This document shows, piece after piece, positions 32,961-41,210 of a stretch of DNA of 64,000 nt; the stretch's first letter is position 1; every line of letters starts with the position of its first letter. A model generated the notes under the pieces. That model worked only from the letters and a program-made list of their open reading frames with translations, made no database searches and was not told where the DNA came from. The stretch is taken from the NCBI RefSeq assembly GCF_001247745.1, contig NZ_LAIR01000002.1, positions 248,001-312,000 on the forward strand, in the 5' to 3' direction. Source of the DNA: Luteipulveratus halotolerans (GTDB lineage Bacteria > Actinomycetota > Actinomycetes > Actinomycetales > Dermatophilaceae). A program made the translations under genes and the position numbers.

Positions 32961-34235
32961 ATGACATTCACCGATCCGCTGGTGCAGTCGCTGACCCGTG
33001 CCGTCGAGGCCGCACCCGCTGACGTACCCCTGCGCCTCCACCTCGCCGAGGTGCTCATCCAGCGCGGCGCTCCGGGCGAGGCCGTCGCGCACTGCGCGGT
33101 CGCACTGCAGCACGAGCCGGCCAGCGAGCACGCGCAGGCGCTGATGCGCCAGGCACTCGGCGGCAGTACGCCGGCAGCCCCTGAGCCGCCGCACGACCCG
33201 GTGGCCGGACCGACCGGCGTACGCGCGCCGTTGCCGCAGCAGCCGACGTCACCCGCGCAGCCTCCCGAGTTCGACTGGGAGCAGGCAGAGTCGCAGGTCC
33301 AGGACGTCGCGCCCGCCAAGCGCTACGCCGACGGTGACGACGACGCCCCGCCCGTCGACGCCTGGGACGTCGAGCGCTCCGACGTCACGCTCGACGACGT
33401 CGGCGGCATGGACGAGGTCAAGGCTCGGCTGCGGGCGGCGTTCCTCGAACCCCTGCGCAATCCCGAGCTGCGCAGGCTCTACGGCAAGAGCCTGCGCGGC
33501 GGCATGCTGCTCTACGGCCCGCCCGGGTGCGGCAAGACGTTCCTCGGCCGCGCGGTGGCGGGTGAGCTCGGCGCGCAGTTCGTCAACATCGGGCTGGCCG
33601 ACGTGCTCGACATGTACATCGGCCGCTCCGAGCGCAACATCCAGGACGTGTTCCGGCTGGCCCGCGCACACGCCCCGGTCGTCGTGTTCATCGACGAGGT
33701 CGACGCGCTCGGCCAGAAGCGCAGCGCGCACGGCAGCTCGGCGATGCGGACGACGGTCAACCAGCTGCTCACCGAGCTCGACGGTGTCGAGTCGTCCAAC
33801 GAGGGCGTCTTCGTCATCGGCGCCACCAACCAGCCGTGGGACATCGACCCCGCGCTGCGCCGCCCCGGTCGGCTCGACCGCACGCTGCTGGTCGTGCCAC
33901 CGGACGAGTCGGCGCGGGCGTCGATCTTCCGCTACCACCTCCGCGCGCGGCCGGTCGAGGGCATCGACCTGGGCGAGCTCGCCCGGCGTACACCCGACTT
34001 CTCCGGCGCCGACATCCAGCACGTGTGCGAGACCGCGTCCGAGAAGGCGCTCATGGCGAGCGTGCAGTCGGGTTCGCCGCGCATGATCCAGATGGGCGAC
34101 CTCGCGGCGGCCATCGGTGAGATCCGCCCGTCGACGCGCGCGTGGTTCGAGTCGGCGCGCAACGTCGTCCAGTTCGCCAACCAGGACGGCACGTACGACG
34201 AGCTGCGGGCGTACATGAAGAAGCACCGCCTCTGA
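32961..34235 (+). CDS. TPR-AAA+ ATPase
   Basis: 424 aa. An N-terminal TPR-like helical part (residues 1-75) and a Pro-rich linker lead to an AAA+ module. Walker A G-P-P-G-C-G-K-T is near residue 188, Walker B V-V-F-I-D-E-V-D near 240, and sensor/arginine-finger segments A-T-N-Q-P-W-D and R-R-P-G-R-L-D-R follow. The domain is of the FtsH/Cdc48 type but has no protease part, so it probably remodels or unfolds a protein. Paired with the preceding TPR-membrane protein. Confidence 0.85.
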   Translation: MTFTDPLVQSLTRAVEAAPADVPLRLHLAEVLIQRGAPGEAVAHCAVALQHEPASEHAQALMRQALGGSTPAAPEPPHDPVAGPTGVRAPLPQQPTSPAQPPEFDWEQAESQVQDVAPAKRYADGDDDAPPVDAWDVERSDVTLDDVGGMDEVKARLRAAFLEPLRNPELRRLYGKSLRGGMLLYGPPGCGKTFLGRAVAGELGAQFVNIGLADVLDMYIGRSERNIQDVFRLARAHAPVVVFIDEVDALGQKRSAHGSSAMRTTVNQLLTELDGVESSNEGVFVIGATNQPWDIDPALRRPGRLDRTLLVVPPDESARASIFRYHLRARPVEGIDLGELARRTPDFSGADIQHVCETASEKALMASVQSGSPRMIQMGDLAAAIGEIRPSTRAWFESARNVVQFANQDGTYDELRAYMKKHRL

Positions 34236-34242
34236 CGCCGCC

Positions 34243-35205
34243 CTACTCGACCAGCGGTGAGTCCTCGGACGCCTTGACCAGCAGCACGCCCGCGACGATG
34301 AGTACGCCGCCCGCGAGCTGCACCGGCAACGGCAGCTCTCCGAGCAACCACCACGCGAACAGCACCGCGAACAGCACCTCGGACAGCGCGACGAACGACG
34401 CGAGCCGCGAACCGAGCATGCGCGCCGAGACGACACCGGTGACGTACGCGAAAGCCGCTGCTATCACAGCGATTCCGAGCAGCGGGATCACGAAGCTGAC
34501 CTCGTGCCCGGCGAACGGCACGTCGTCGGTCGAGGCCCTGAACGGCAGCAGTCCGAGCGCCCCGACCGCGACGAGGGGCAGCACACCGGCGGCCATGCCT
34601 GCGCCCGCGAGGGCCAGCGGCGACAGGCTGTCCTCGTGGGTGTGCGAGGCGACGACGAAGTACGCGGCCGAGCAGAACGCCGCCGCCAGGCCGCACGCCA
34701 CGCCGACCGTGTCGAGCTGGACGTCACCGAACACGTTGAGCACGAGCGCGAGCCCGGCGATCGCCGTGGCAGCGCCCGCGAGGGTGAGCCGACTCGGCGC
34801 GCGGCGGGTCAGCAGCCAGGTGTAGCCGACGAGCAGCACGGGGGAGAGGTACTCCAGCAGGAGCGCGACGCCGACCGACAGGTGCTCGACGGCGACGAAG
34901 TAGAACAGCTGGCAACCTGCGACGCCGGTCATGCCGTACAGCAGCACGATCCCGAGGTTCTTGCGCAGCAGGTGCCAGCGACCCCGGAGCTCGAGGTACG
35001 TCGGCACGGCGAGCACGAGCGCGGCGATGCCGATGCGTGCGGTGACGGCGGCGGCCGGTGTCCAGCCGCCCTCGAACAGCGCCTTCCCGAACGGGCCGGA
35101 CGTGCCGAACGCGGCGGCCGACACGAGGGCGAGCGCGAACGCCAGCCGGGTCGGTGGCGTACGACGGACCGGAGCCTGCTCGACCACGGGCTGGATCTCG
35201 GTCAC
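34243..35205 (-). CDS. EamA/DMT family transporter
   Basis: 320 aa with ten hydrophobic segments in two EamA halves (F-G-T-S-G-P-F-G-K-A-L near the start; second half from about residue 175). GTG 35205 is chosen because GAGGAGG lies upstream. Members export amino acids or metabolites; the substrate is unknown. The stop region is part of a REP-like word (actcgaccagcggtgag). Confidence 0.85.
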   Translation of the reverse strand: MTEIQPVVEQAPVRRTPPTRLAFALALVSAAAFGTSGPFGKALFEGGWTPAAAVTARIGIAALVLAVPTYLELRGRWHLLRKNLGIVLLYGMTGVAGCQLFYFVAVEHLSVGVALLLEYLSPVLLVGYTWLLTRRAPSRLTLAGAATAIAGLALVLNVFGDVQLDTVGVACGLAAAFCSAAYFVVASHTHEDSLSPLALAGAGMAAGVLPLVAVGALGLLPFRASTDDVPFAGHEVSFVIPLLGIAVIAAAFAYVTGVVSARMLGSRLASFVALSEVLFAVLFAWWLLGELPLPVQLAGGVLIVAGVLLVKASEDSPLVE

Positions 35206-35286
35206 CGCACACCTCCTCGAGCCCCCGTAAGGGGCCAAACGCAACTATGCTCATGACGGTACGAGCGCCCGATGTCAGGAGTCAAC

Positions 35287-35838
35287 ATGCAGTTCGCCCA
35301 TGACACGGAGATGGCTCTGGCCAGTGCCGCAGCGCTGGTCAACACCCAGGCCAACGGGCCTCGCAGCGTCGAGGAGCTGCCCGACGTCGCCGCGCTCGAC
35401 GCGTTCATCGACGAGTGGGGCTGGACCGGGGCGCGTACTCACGACGAGCTCGAGCTCGCTCATGTGCGTGCGCTGCGCCCGCGGCTGCGTGAGGTCTGGT
35501 CGCGCGACAAGGACGGTGTCGTCGAGGTCGTCAACGACCTGCTCGCCCGCTCGCACGCCCTGCCCCAGCTGGTCAAGCACGACGGCTGGGACTACCACCT
35601 GCACGCGACGACGTCCGATGCACCGCTCGCGACCCGGATGGCCGTCGAGGCGGCGATGGCACTCGCCGACGTCGTCCGCTCCGACGAGCTCGAACGCCTG
35701 CGCGTGTGCGCCGCGGACGACTGCGAGGACCTGCTCGTCGACCTGTCCAAGAACCGCTCCCGCCGTTACTGCGACGCCGGCTGCGGCAACCGGGTCAACG
35801 TCGCCGCCTACCGGGCCCGCCGCTCCGCCGACGGCTGA
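35287..35838 (+). CDS. CGNR zinc-finger regulator (ABATE/DUF1470 family)
   Basis: 183 aa. ABATE-type N-terminal domain (residues 1-125) and a C-terminal CGNR zinc finger: C-A-A-D-D-C, 22 residues later C-D-A-G-C-G-N-R. This family is a stress-linked transcription factor group of actinobacteria. ATG 35287 has AGGAG at 5-nt spacing; an upstream ATG (35272) lacks one. TATGCT at 35246-35251 may be its -10. Divergent from the EamA gene. Confidence 0.85.
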   Translation: MQFAHDTEMALASAAALVNTQANGPRSVEELPDVAALDAFIDEWGWTGARTHDELELAHVRALRPRLREVWSRDKDGVVEVVNDLLARSHALPQLVKHDGWDYHLHATTSDAPLATRMAVEAAMALADVVRSDELERLRVCAADDCEDLLVDLSKNRSRRYCDAGCGNRVNVAAYRARRSADG

Positions 35839-35892
35839 GCCCGGTCGACGGCGCGGCACTGCGGGTGCCGACCGTTCAGTAGGTTGGCCCGC

Positions 35893-36644
35893 GTGAACAC
35901 CCAGCCGGTCGACCCTCGTGCTTCGTGTTCGCTCGCGACGACTCCGGTGGCGGCACCCCCGGGGTCTCCGGCGCGGCCCGTACGCCGACCGCCGCCTCCG
36001 CGTCGACATCACCCGGCGCTCCCACGGCGAGCGCGTCCGGGGCGCCCACCACCACCGCCGGGGCGCCCACCACCGCCGGGGCGAACGACCGCTGGCAGGG
36101 CGAGCGCGACGCGCTCGGCACCTACCTCGTCCCGCCGCGCTCGGAGGGCTGGAGCCTGTCCACCGGTGGCGAGACGATGGCCTACGCCGACGAGAAGGGC
36201 ACGGTGCTCGCCAAGGCCCAGCGCCCGGCGTACTACCAGGCGGGCTACTGCTCCACGGGCGCGGGCGTCGCACGCGCCTGGGCCGGATTTTCGCCGACTC
36301 CCGACGGTGTGGTCGAGTCCTCCAAGGCCGTCGCGACGGCGTGGGCGGGCGCGATCGGCCATCACGCCGACGGGCGGATCGACCCGCACTCGCCGGTGAT
36401 CAGTCGCACGATCGACACGCACACGCCGGGTGTGTCGGCCACCAGCAGCCGGACGGTCGTCACGCTCCTGGAGCGCGACACGGCAGGCTGCCTGCCGCCG
36501 CGCGTCGAGATCACCACGGTCACCGCGCGTACGGCCCAGGACGCGACGACGCTCGTCCTGGTCCGAGACCTCGACGTGGCGGGGCAGCTGTCCGACGACC
36601 TGCGGGACCGAATCCTGGCCTCGGTGCGTCCCAGCTCAGCGTGA
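35893..36644 (+). pseudogene. Degenerate first copy of a tandem secreted-protein family
   Basis: The extracellular part is open from GTG 35925 (239 aa, to L-R-D-R-I-L-A-S-V-R-P-S-S-A) and is homologous to the two following genes. The N-terminal cytoplasmic Pro-rich part and the membrane helix are missing. A start remnant (GTG 35893, then ccagccggtcgaccc) aligns with the start of copy 3 but is 13 nt shorter, which puts it out of frame. So two deletions removed the export segment. The 35925 product would stay in the cytoplasm. Confidence 0.65.
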
Positions 36645-36663
36645 AACCAACGACAGGGATCTG

Positions 36664-37881
36664 ATGAACGACGAAGCCAACCAGCGTCCCGAGGAAGGCG
36701 GCACGACCGGCCACCCCCTCCCCGGTGCACGCCGAGCGCCCGGCGGTGCGCGGCGCCTGCCCGGCCCGACCGAGCCGCACGGCCACACGTCTGCGACCCC
36801 GCACCAGGGGCAGCGGCTGCCGCACCCCCCGCCTCAGCAGCCGCCGTACGCCGGTCCGCCGCAGCCTCCGCAGGGACCGCCGCAGTCCGACTCGTCCGGG
36901 CCGTCGACGTACGGCCACCAGTTCGGCGGCCGGTCCTTCGGTGAGTCGTGGCGTGAGGAGGAGTTCGGCCACGGTCAGGACCGCTACTACGGCCCCGAGG
37001 TGCCGGGTCCGGCCCAGGGATCGCCCGTCCAGTACGGCGCGCCACCGTCGGGTCCGAGCGGTACGCCGAAGCGCGGTGGCCGGCGTACGGCACTGATCGC
37101 TGCGGGTGCCGTGGCTGCGGTCGCCGTGCTCGGTGGCGGCGGCTACGCCCTGTCGCAGGGCCTCGGTGACGACCGGGCCGGCCAGCAGACGAGCCCGACC
37201 TCCAGCGCACCGGCGACGCCGACCTCGCAGCCGAGCACGGCGAGCCCGGCCACGTCGTCGGGTTCGAGCTCCGGTGGTGGCCTCGGTGGCGGTGACGGTA
37301 CGCCGCCGCTCGTGCCCGGCTGGCGGGTCAAGAAGGACACGGACAAGCAAGGCAACACCACCGCCGTCGACTTCCCCCTGACGGATTGGCAGCTCAAGGA
37401 AGGCCAGCAGCTCGGCTACGGCGACAACGACGGCAAGCCCGTGATCACAGCCCACGAGGCGTCGACCTACCGACGGGGCTACTGCCCGAAGGACCCGTCC
37501 GACTATCTCGCGTTCGCGGCCTTCCAGACCTCGGGGGACCGCGACCCGGCCGACATCGCACCCGACGTCATCGTCACCTGGGCCGACGCGGCGGCGCTCA
37601 AGAAGGATGGTTCCCACGAGAAGTTCGGTCCGCCGGTGAGCAAGCAGGTGGCGATCAACGGCGGTAGGACGCAAGCGATCCGATCGCGGATCACCGTCCC
37701 CAACACCGACTCGGCGGATCCGAAGGAGTGCAGCGCGCCCAAGCGCGAGATCGTCGCTCAGTCGTTCACCAACGGCAACGCGACCGCCACGGTCATCGTC
37801 GTGCGCGAGCTGGGCGTCCCGAATGCCCTCGACGACAAGACCCTCGACCAGATCCTCGCGTCCGCGCGACCGGTCTCCTGA
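36664..37881 (+). CDS. Membrane-anchored extracellular protein, copy 2
   Basis: 405 aa. Cytoplasmic Pro/Gln-rich N-terminus (residues 1-140) with S-T-Y-G-H-Q-F-G-G-R-S-F-G-E-S-W shared with copy 3, one membrane helix (about 143-165), a Ser/Thr/Pro linker, and an extracellular domain starting P-P-L-V-P-G-W. Conserved points are R-R-G-Y-C, D-R-D-P-A-D-I-A-P-D-V, Q-V-A-I-N-G-G-R-T-Q-A-I and D-K-T-L-D-Q-I-L-A-S-A-R-P. Three cysteines probably form disulfides. AGGGA precedes the ATG. Family not identified with certainty. Confidence 0.8.
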   Translation: MNDEANQRPEEGGTTGHPLPGARRAPGGARRLPGPTEPHGHTSATPHQGQRLPHPPPQQPPYAGPPQPPQGPPQSDSSGPSTYGHQFGGRSFGESWREEEFGHGQDRYYGPEVPGPAQGSPVQYGAPPSGPSGTPKRGGRRTALIAAGAVAAVAVLGGGGYALSQGLGDDRAGQQTSPTSSAPATPTSQPSTASPATSSGSSSGGGLGGGDGTPPLVPGWRVKKDTDKQGNTTAVDFPLTDWQLKEGQQLGYGDNDGKPVITAHEASTYRRGYCPKDPSDYLAFAAFQTSGDRDPADIAPDVIVTWADAAALKKDGSHEKFGPPVSKQVAINGGRTQAIRSRITVPNTDSADPKECSAPKREIVAQSFTNGNATATVIVVRELGVPNALDDKTLDQILASARPVS

Positions 37882-37900
37882 CGGGCGCGAGGTCTGACGC

Positions 37901-39145
37901 GTGACCCACGACGACCAGCGCCCAGCAGGTCGGCCCGACTCCGGCCACGCGCAGCCGGGGCACCGACTGCCCGGCGGCGCACCCGGTCCCAGCCGGGGCG
38001 GGGCCCGGCGCGTGCCTCGACCCGAGGAGTCCGTCCCGGCTGCTCCGGAGCAGACGCCGACACCGCCCACCGGTGGCCCACCGGCGGCCGCTGAGGGCAT
38101 CGGCGAGGCCGGGCCGTCGACGTACGGTCACCAGTTCGGCGGCCGTTCGTTCGGCGAGTCGTGGCGCCAGGGTGAGTTCGGCCAGGGGCAGGAGCGCTAC
38201 TACGGCGATCAGGTGCCGGTGCCGCAGTCCTCCTGGCAGGACGCGCCGAACGCACCTTCCCCGAACCCGCCTCCGCGATCGCCCTCGTCGTCCGGTCGTC
38301 GGCGTACGGCTCTGCTCGTCGCGGGCGCGGTGGGCCTGGTCGCGGTGCTCGGTGCAGGTGCCTATGCCCTGATGCGTGGTGACGACGACGGAGGTGGGCA
38401 ACAGGTCGCCCCGTCGATGAGCGCGTCCGCCCCGTCGGCGGGTCCGAGTCCGTCGACGAGCTCGAGCGCGAGTGCGCCTGGGTCGACCGGCACGGGCCTC
38501 GGGACGGTCGCCGTACCACCTCTCGTCCCGGGGTGGCAGGTGCGGACCTTCGACGACGAGGAGGGCAACCGGGCGGCGTTCGACGTACCGGCGACCACCA
38601 TTCCGGCGTCGGGGGTCAATGCGGAGCCTCAGCAGCTGTGGTCGTTCCTCACGGGCGACGCCAAGGTGACGCTCAGCGACAACGACAACAAGCCACTCGT
38701 CACGGCCGTGCGAGCTGTCCGCTACCGAGCGGGCTACTGCACCAAGCCGAAGGGCAAGGACGCCGACCGGGGGTTCATCGCCTATCAGCTGACCGGTGAC
38801 CGTGATCCCGCCGATGCTGCTCCCGACGTCGCAGCGATGTGGGCCGACGCGGTCGCGCTCAAGGACGACGGGTCGAAGGAGAAGTCCACGCCGGTCGTCA
38901 GCACGCAGGTCGCGATCAACGGCGGCCGGACGCAGGCGATCCAGTCACGGACCACGGTCGCGGTCACCCGGGCGCAGGACCCGGCGTACTGCACCGAGCC
39001 CAAGAGCGTCGAGGTCGTCGTGCAGTCGTTCACCACGGGCGATGCCACCGCCACCGTCGTGCTCGTGCGCGACAAGGGCATCCCCGACCAGATCGACGAC
39101 AAGACGCTCGACCAGATCCTCGCGTCCGCCCGTCCGTTGTCCTGA
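37901..39145 (+). CDS. Membrane-anchored extracellular protein, copy 3
   Basis: 414 aa, paralogue of copy 2 with the same layout: Pro-rich cytoplasmic start, the shared S-T-Y-G-H-Q-F-G-G-R-S-F-G-E-S-W block, one membrane helix near residue 140, a low-complexity linker and an extracellular domain ending D-D-K-T-L-D-Q-I-L-A-S-A-R-P-L-S. Starts at GTG 37901 with GAGG upstream, 19 nt after copy 2, so likely cotranscribed. Function unknown. Confidence 0.8.
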   Translation: MTHDDQRPAGRPDSGHAQPGHRLPGGAPGPSRGGARRVPRPEESVPAAPEQTPTPPTGGPPAAAEGIGEAGPSTYGHQFGGRSFGESWRQGEFGQGQERYYGDQVPVPQSSWQDAPNAPSPNPPPRSPSSSGRRRTALLVAGAVGLVAVLGAGAYALMRGDDDGGGQQVAPSMSASAPSAGPSPSTSSSASAPGSTGTGLGTVAVPPLVPGWQVRTFDDEEGNRAAFDVPATTIPASGVNAEPQQLWSFLTGDAKVTLSDNDNKPLVTAVRAVRYRAGYCTKPKGKDADRGFIAYQLTGDRDPADAAPDVAAMWADAVALKDDGSKEKSTPVVSTQVAINGGRTQAIQSRTTVAVTRAQDPAYCTEPKSVEVVVQSFTTGDATATVVLVRDKGIPDQIDDKTLDQILASARPLS

Positions 39146-39151
39146 CGGTGG

Positions 39152-40120
39152 TCAGTGGGTCGAGCGGCGTACGCCGACCTCGCGGGCGAACCACACGAAG
39201 TCACCCAGCCCCGGGCTCGCCGTGGCGGTGAGCCCGGCGCTGCGGTCGGCGAGCCCGGCGAGATAGCGCTCCGGGTCGGAGCGTGACAACGCGTGCTGGG
39301 CAGGTGGCGCGACGAGGCCGAGCTCACCGAACAACGCACGCTGCGTCGTGCGCCAGTCGGTCTCGAGCGAGTCGACGGCGACGTGCGCGGTGATGTCGCA
39401 CGAGCCGTCAGGCACCGGTGACACCTGCGCGCCGTCGCGGTAGCCGGTGAGTGTGCCGTACATCGGCCGGTCGTCCAGCGCGTGCGCGTAGTCGACGCCG
39501 ACCACGACGCCGTGCTGGACGCGGGAGCACAGGTCAGCCCACGCGTCGTCGCGGGTCGTGCCGACCTCGACCCGATCGCCTGGCTCAACAGCTGACGGCC
39601 AATACCGTTGGCACCATTGACGACTCGCTCCGTCGAGCGGATCGCCGAGAGACTCGTCGCCAGCGCGATCGACCTCGATGACCCGCAGCTCGCCCTCGTC
39701 GTCGACCTCACCGATCACGAGCGGTACGACGTCCAGCCACTCGTGGGCGAGCACCAGCACGTCGGTGAGCGGGCCGAGCTCGTCCGGCAGCGCGGACCCG
39801 CCGGGGGAGACCTGCCAGTCGATCGCGGCCGGGACGCCTTCCGGCCGGTCGACCACGTCGAGACCGGTCAGGTGCAGGTCCGGTACGAGCGCGTGGACCT
39901 GGCGCAGGAGCTCACCCCGACCGGCACCGACCTCGACGACGTGAGCGACGTCGTACTGCTCGGCGAGAGCGACGACGGCGCGCGCCAGGACCCGGCCGAC
40001 GCCGGGGATGCCCTGGGCAGAGGTCGCGAAGTGACCGGCCGGACCGACCGGCTGGCGGTAGAACCCGCCGGGGCCGTAGAGCGCTCGCTGCCAGGCCGAC
40101 TCCCAGGGCTCGCGCGACAT
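39152..40120 (-). CDS. MidA-family SAM-dependent methyltransferase
   Basis: 322 aa. The S-adenosylmethionine motif is V-V-E-V-G-A-G-R-G-E-L-L near residue 65; A-H-E-W-L-D-V-V-P follows. Y-G-P-G-G-F-Y-R near the start is the typical first segment of the family. The mitochondrial homologue NDUFAF7 methylates an arginine of the NuoD-type subunit of complex I; the bacterial target is not established. It is divergent from the DUF2520 gene by 46 bp. Confidence 0.82.
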   Translation of the reverse strand: MSREPWESAWQRALYGPGGFYRQPVGPAGHFATSAQGIPGVGRVLARAVVALAEQYDVAHVVEVGAGRGELLRQVHALVPDLHLTGLDVVDRPEGVPAAIDWQVSPGGSALPDELGPLTDVLVLAHEWLDVVPLVIGEVDDEGELRVIEVDRAGDESLGDPLDGASRQWCQRYWPSAVEPGDRVEVGTTRDDAWADLCSRVQHGVVVGVDYAHALDDRPMYGTLTGYRDGAQVSPVPDGSCDITAHVAVDSLETDWRTTQRALFGELGLVAPPAQHALSRSDPERYLAGLADRSAGLTATASPGLGDFVWFAREVGVRRSTH

Positions 40121-40166
40121 GGCCGTCACTCTAGGCCGGGTGGTGCTCCGCAGTAGCGTGGCCGCC

Positions 40167-41078
40167 GTGAGTGACTTCGAGGACCAGGTGGGCCGGCCGT
40201 CGTTGCGCGTGGGTGTCATCGGTTGCGGTCGTGTCGGCGCGAGCATCGGCGCCGCCCTGCGCGGCGCCGGGCACCAGGTCGTGGCCGTGTCGGCGGTGAG
40301 CGAGGCCTCCCGAGAGCGGGCCGCGACGATGCTGCCGGGCGTCCCCGTGCTCGACGTGCCCGACGTCGTACGTCTCGCGGAGCTCGTGCTCGTCACGGTG
40401 CCGGACGACGAGATCGCTTCTGTCGTCAGCGGACTCGCGCAGGTCGGCGTGCTCGACGATCCACGCGTCGTCGTCCATCTGGCGGGCGCGCTCGGGCTCG
40501 AACCGTTGCAGCCGGTCGTCGAGCGGGGCGGTGTCGCGCTGGCGCTGCACCCGGCGATGACCTTCACCGGCACCGCCAAGGACCTCGACCGGCTGTCGGG
40601 CTGCCTGTTCGCGGTGACCGCCACGGCCGAGACGCTCGTGCTCGGCGAGGCTCTCGTGATCGACCTCGGCGGCGAGCCCGTACGCGTCGCCGAGGAGGAC
40701 CGCGTCCGCTATCACGCGGCCCTCGCGCACGGCTCCAACCACCTCGTCACCCTGATCGGCCAGTCGATGCAGGTGCTGCGCGAGTGCGGGTTCGACGACC
40801 CGGCGCGCGTGCTGCGACCGCTCACCGAGGCCTCGCTCGACAACGCCCTCGAACGAGGTGACCGCGCGCTCACCGGTCCGGTGGCCCGCGGTGACGTCCG
40901 TACGGTCGCGGCTCACCTGGACGCGCTGCGTGACGAGCCGGCCGACGTCGCGGCGGCGTACCGGGCGATGGCCCGCGCCAGTGCCGAGCGCGCGATCGTA
41001 CGCCGAGCGCTCACCCCCGAGCTCGTCCAGCCGCTCCTCGCGGTGCTGGACGACAGCCCCACCCCACCGGTCGAGTAG
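40167..41078 (+). CDS. Rossmann-like and DUF2520 domain protein
   Basis: 303 aa. N-terminal NADP-binding fold (V-G-V-I-G-C-G-R-V-G-A-S-I-G) and a helical C-terminal DUF2520 domain, as in 6-phosphogluconate/ketopantoate-reductase-like proteins. L-H-P-A-M-T-F is typical. In many actinobacteria this gene precedes panC; here it is followed by a REP-like hairpin and DNA-repair genes. GTG 40167 is preferred over an upstream start inside the divergent gene. Reaction unknown. Confidence 0.82.
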   Translation: MSDFEDQVGRPSLRVGVIGCGRVGASIGAALRGAGHQVVAVSAVSEASRERAATMLPGVPVLDVPDVVRLAELVLVTVPDDEIASVVSGLAQVGVLDDPRVVVHLAGALGLEPLQPVVERGGVALALHPAMTFTGTAKDLDRLSGCLFAVTATAETLVLGEALVIDLGGEPVRVAEEDRVRYHAALAHGSNHLVTLIGQSMQVLRECGFDDPARVLRPLTEASLDNALERGDRALTGPVARGDVRTVAAHLDALRDEPADVAAAYRAMARASAERAIVRRALTPELVQPLLAVLDDSPTPPVE

Positions 41079-41131
41079 GCGGGCCGAGCTCCCACTCGAC
41101 CAGCGGTGAGGCTCCGGCCCTACTCGACCGG
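41067..41131. repeat. REP-like hairpin overlapping the DUF2520 stop
   Basis: ccggtcgagtagg (41067-41079, containing the TAG stop) and cctactcgaccgg (41119-41131) are perfect inverted arms, with a second tcgaccagcggtgag word between them. Probably the terminator. Related to the element at 20001-20151. Confidence 0.6.
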
Positions 41132-41210
41132 CGGATCGATGTACTGGCAGGAAATCGCCATGTCGTATTCCGGCTAGTAACTGTCAGTCGGAGCGATCAG
41201 ACTCGAAGGC

